From Robbsia sp050955065 (GTDB lineage: Bacteria; Pseudomonadota; Gammaproteobacteria; Burkholderiales; Burkholderiaceae): a stretch of DNA of 50,020 nucleotides. The stretch covers positions 1 to 50,020 of the forward strand of contig JBPBQT010000146.1 of the NCBI GenBank assembly GCA_050955065.1. Reading direction: 5' to 3'. Below the pieces are notes generated by a model that was not told where the DNA came from, made no database searches, and saw only the letters and a list, made by a program, of their open reading frames with translations. Made by a program: the position numbers and the translations under genes. Of the stretch, positions 49,820 to 50,020 are shown piece after piece; position 1 is the first letter of the stretch; every line of letters begins with the position of its first letter.

Positions 49820-50020
49820 ATGACCTCCTCCGTACTGTCGCTGTTCCTGTTCGTCGTGGTGGCGACCGCGTCGCCCGGTGGCGCCACCACGCTTGCCACC
49901 GCATCCGGCGTGCGGTTCGGCTTCGCGCGCTCGATGCCATTGATGGCCGGCATCGCCACGGGTCTGGCCCTGCTCGCTGCCGTGGCAGCTCTCGGGCTTG
50001 GCGCGCTGCTGCTGGCAATG
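49820..50020 (+). CDS. LysE/RhtB-family exporter, N-terminal part (3' end outside window)
   Basis: The first 67 residues of a membrane exporter. After MTSSVLSLFLFVVVATASPG the sequence keeps the LysE-family pattern: a first span ending in the SPGG turn, then GVRFGFARSMPLMAGIATGL leading into the second span. Such proteins export lysine, arginine, homoserine, threonine or related compounds. There is no strong ribosome binding site. The divergent LysR gene and the palindrome between them follow the usual exporter-regulator arrangement (as with ArgP and ArgO). Confidence 0.8.
   Translation, partial: MTSSVLSLFLFVVVATASPGGATTLATASGVRFGFARSMPLMAGIATGLALLAAVAALGLGALLLAM

Noticed and set aside
1..50020. 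tRNA, rRNA, insertion sequences, prophage genes and integrases
   Set aside because: I looked for tRNA-like cloverleaf ends, transposase and integrase motifs and terminal inverted repeats and saw none.

Overview
The window is GC-rich (roughly two thirds G+C) and gene-dense. Its content points to a betaproteobacterium of the Burkholderiales, probably Burkholderiaceae-like: a cyoABCD quinol oxidase, a bacteriophytochrome with its own response regulator, many LysR regulators and MFS carriers, a UvrA paralogue and a bacterial FAN1-type nuclease. This placement is inference; no rRNA, tRNA or other marker gene is present. I see no insertion sequence, prophage, integrase, CRISPR array or replication origin.

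Layout. 1-1277: arsenic resistance, with the 3' part of arsB running into a convergent arsR-arsC pair; hexanucleotide repeats lie inside arsB and upstream of arsR. 1524-3322: two unknown small genes and a TauD-type dioxygenase. 3393-9710: a leftward five-gene operon (M81/MlrC metallopeptidase, MHS-type carrier, fused CMD/alkylhydroperoxidase-like protein, flavin monooxygenase, DUF3293 protein) that looks like an uncharacterised catabolic module. A LexA-box-like palindrome lies upstream of it. 10076-11819: a small unknown gene and a DadA-like amino-acid oxidoreductase. 12195-13944: a decayed, chimeric enolase-superfamily/MFS locus. 14009-17825: a large six-PAS hybrid histidine kinase with a tiny overlapping downstream ORF. 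17826-19740: an AT-rich island and a wrecked chemoreceptor gene.

19772-24186: a 2-hydroxycarboxylate transporter, a class III CoA-transferase and a CitE-like lyase, with a divergent LysR gene. Together they suggest uptake, CoA activation and cleavage of a malate- or citramalate-like acid. 24230-27949: a short-chain fatty acid transporter, a TIM-barrel lactonase-like hydrolase and a Tas-like aldo-keto reductase. 28150-31083: a UvrA2-type ATPase with two low-complexity inserts. 31101-35243: cyoDCBA with 4-base overlaps between consecutive genes. 35612-38620: bacteriophytochrome and response regulator. 38714-40913: an MFS carrier divergent from an SDR. 40932-44375: a PAS-GGDEF-EAL protein and a TauE/SafE carrier. 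44673-47367: a FAN1-like VRR-NUC nuclease and a Tat-exported esterase. 47484-48592: lrgAB. 48834-50020: a LysR regulator divergent from a LysE-family exporter cut by the window edge, with a perfect LysR-type palindrome between them.

Two themes recur. First, short tandem repeats whose unit is a multiple of three sit inside or beside genes (arsB, arsR upstream, the CMD fusion, the histidine kinase, the DUF3293 gene, uvrA2), so they can change protein length without breaking the frame. Second, two loci (the enolase/MFS chimera and the chemoreceptor) are visibly decaying beside intact genes. Starts were chosen from ribosome binding sites, overlaps and family lengths; the weak ones are flagged in their entries.
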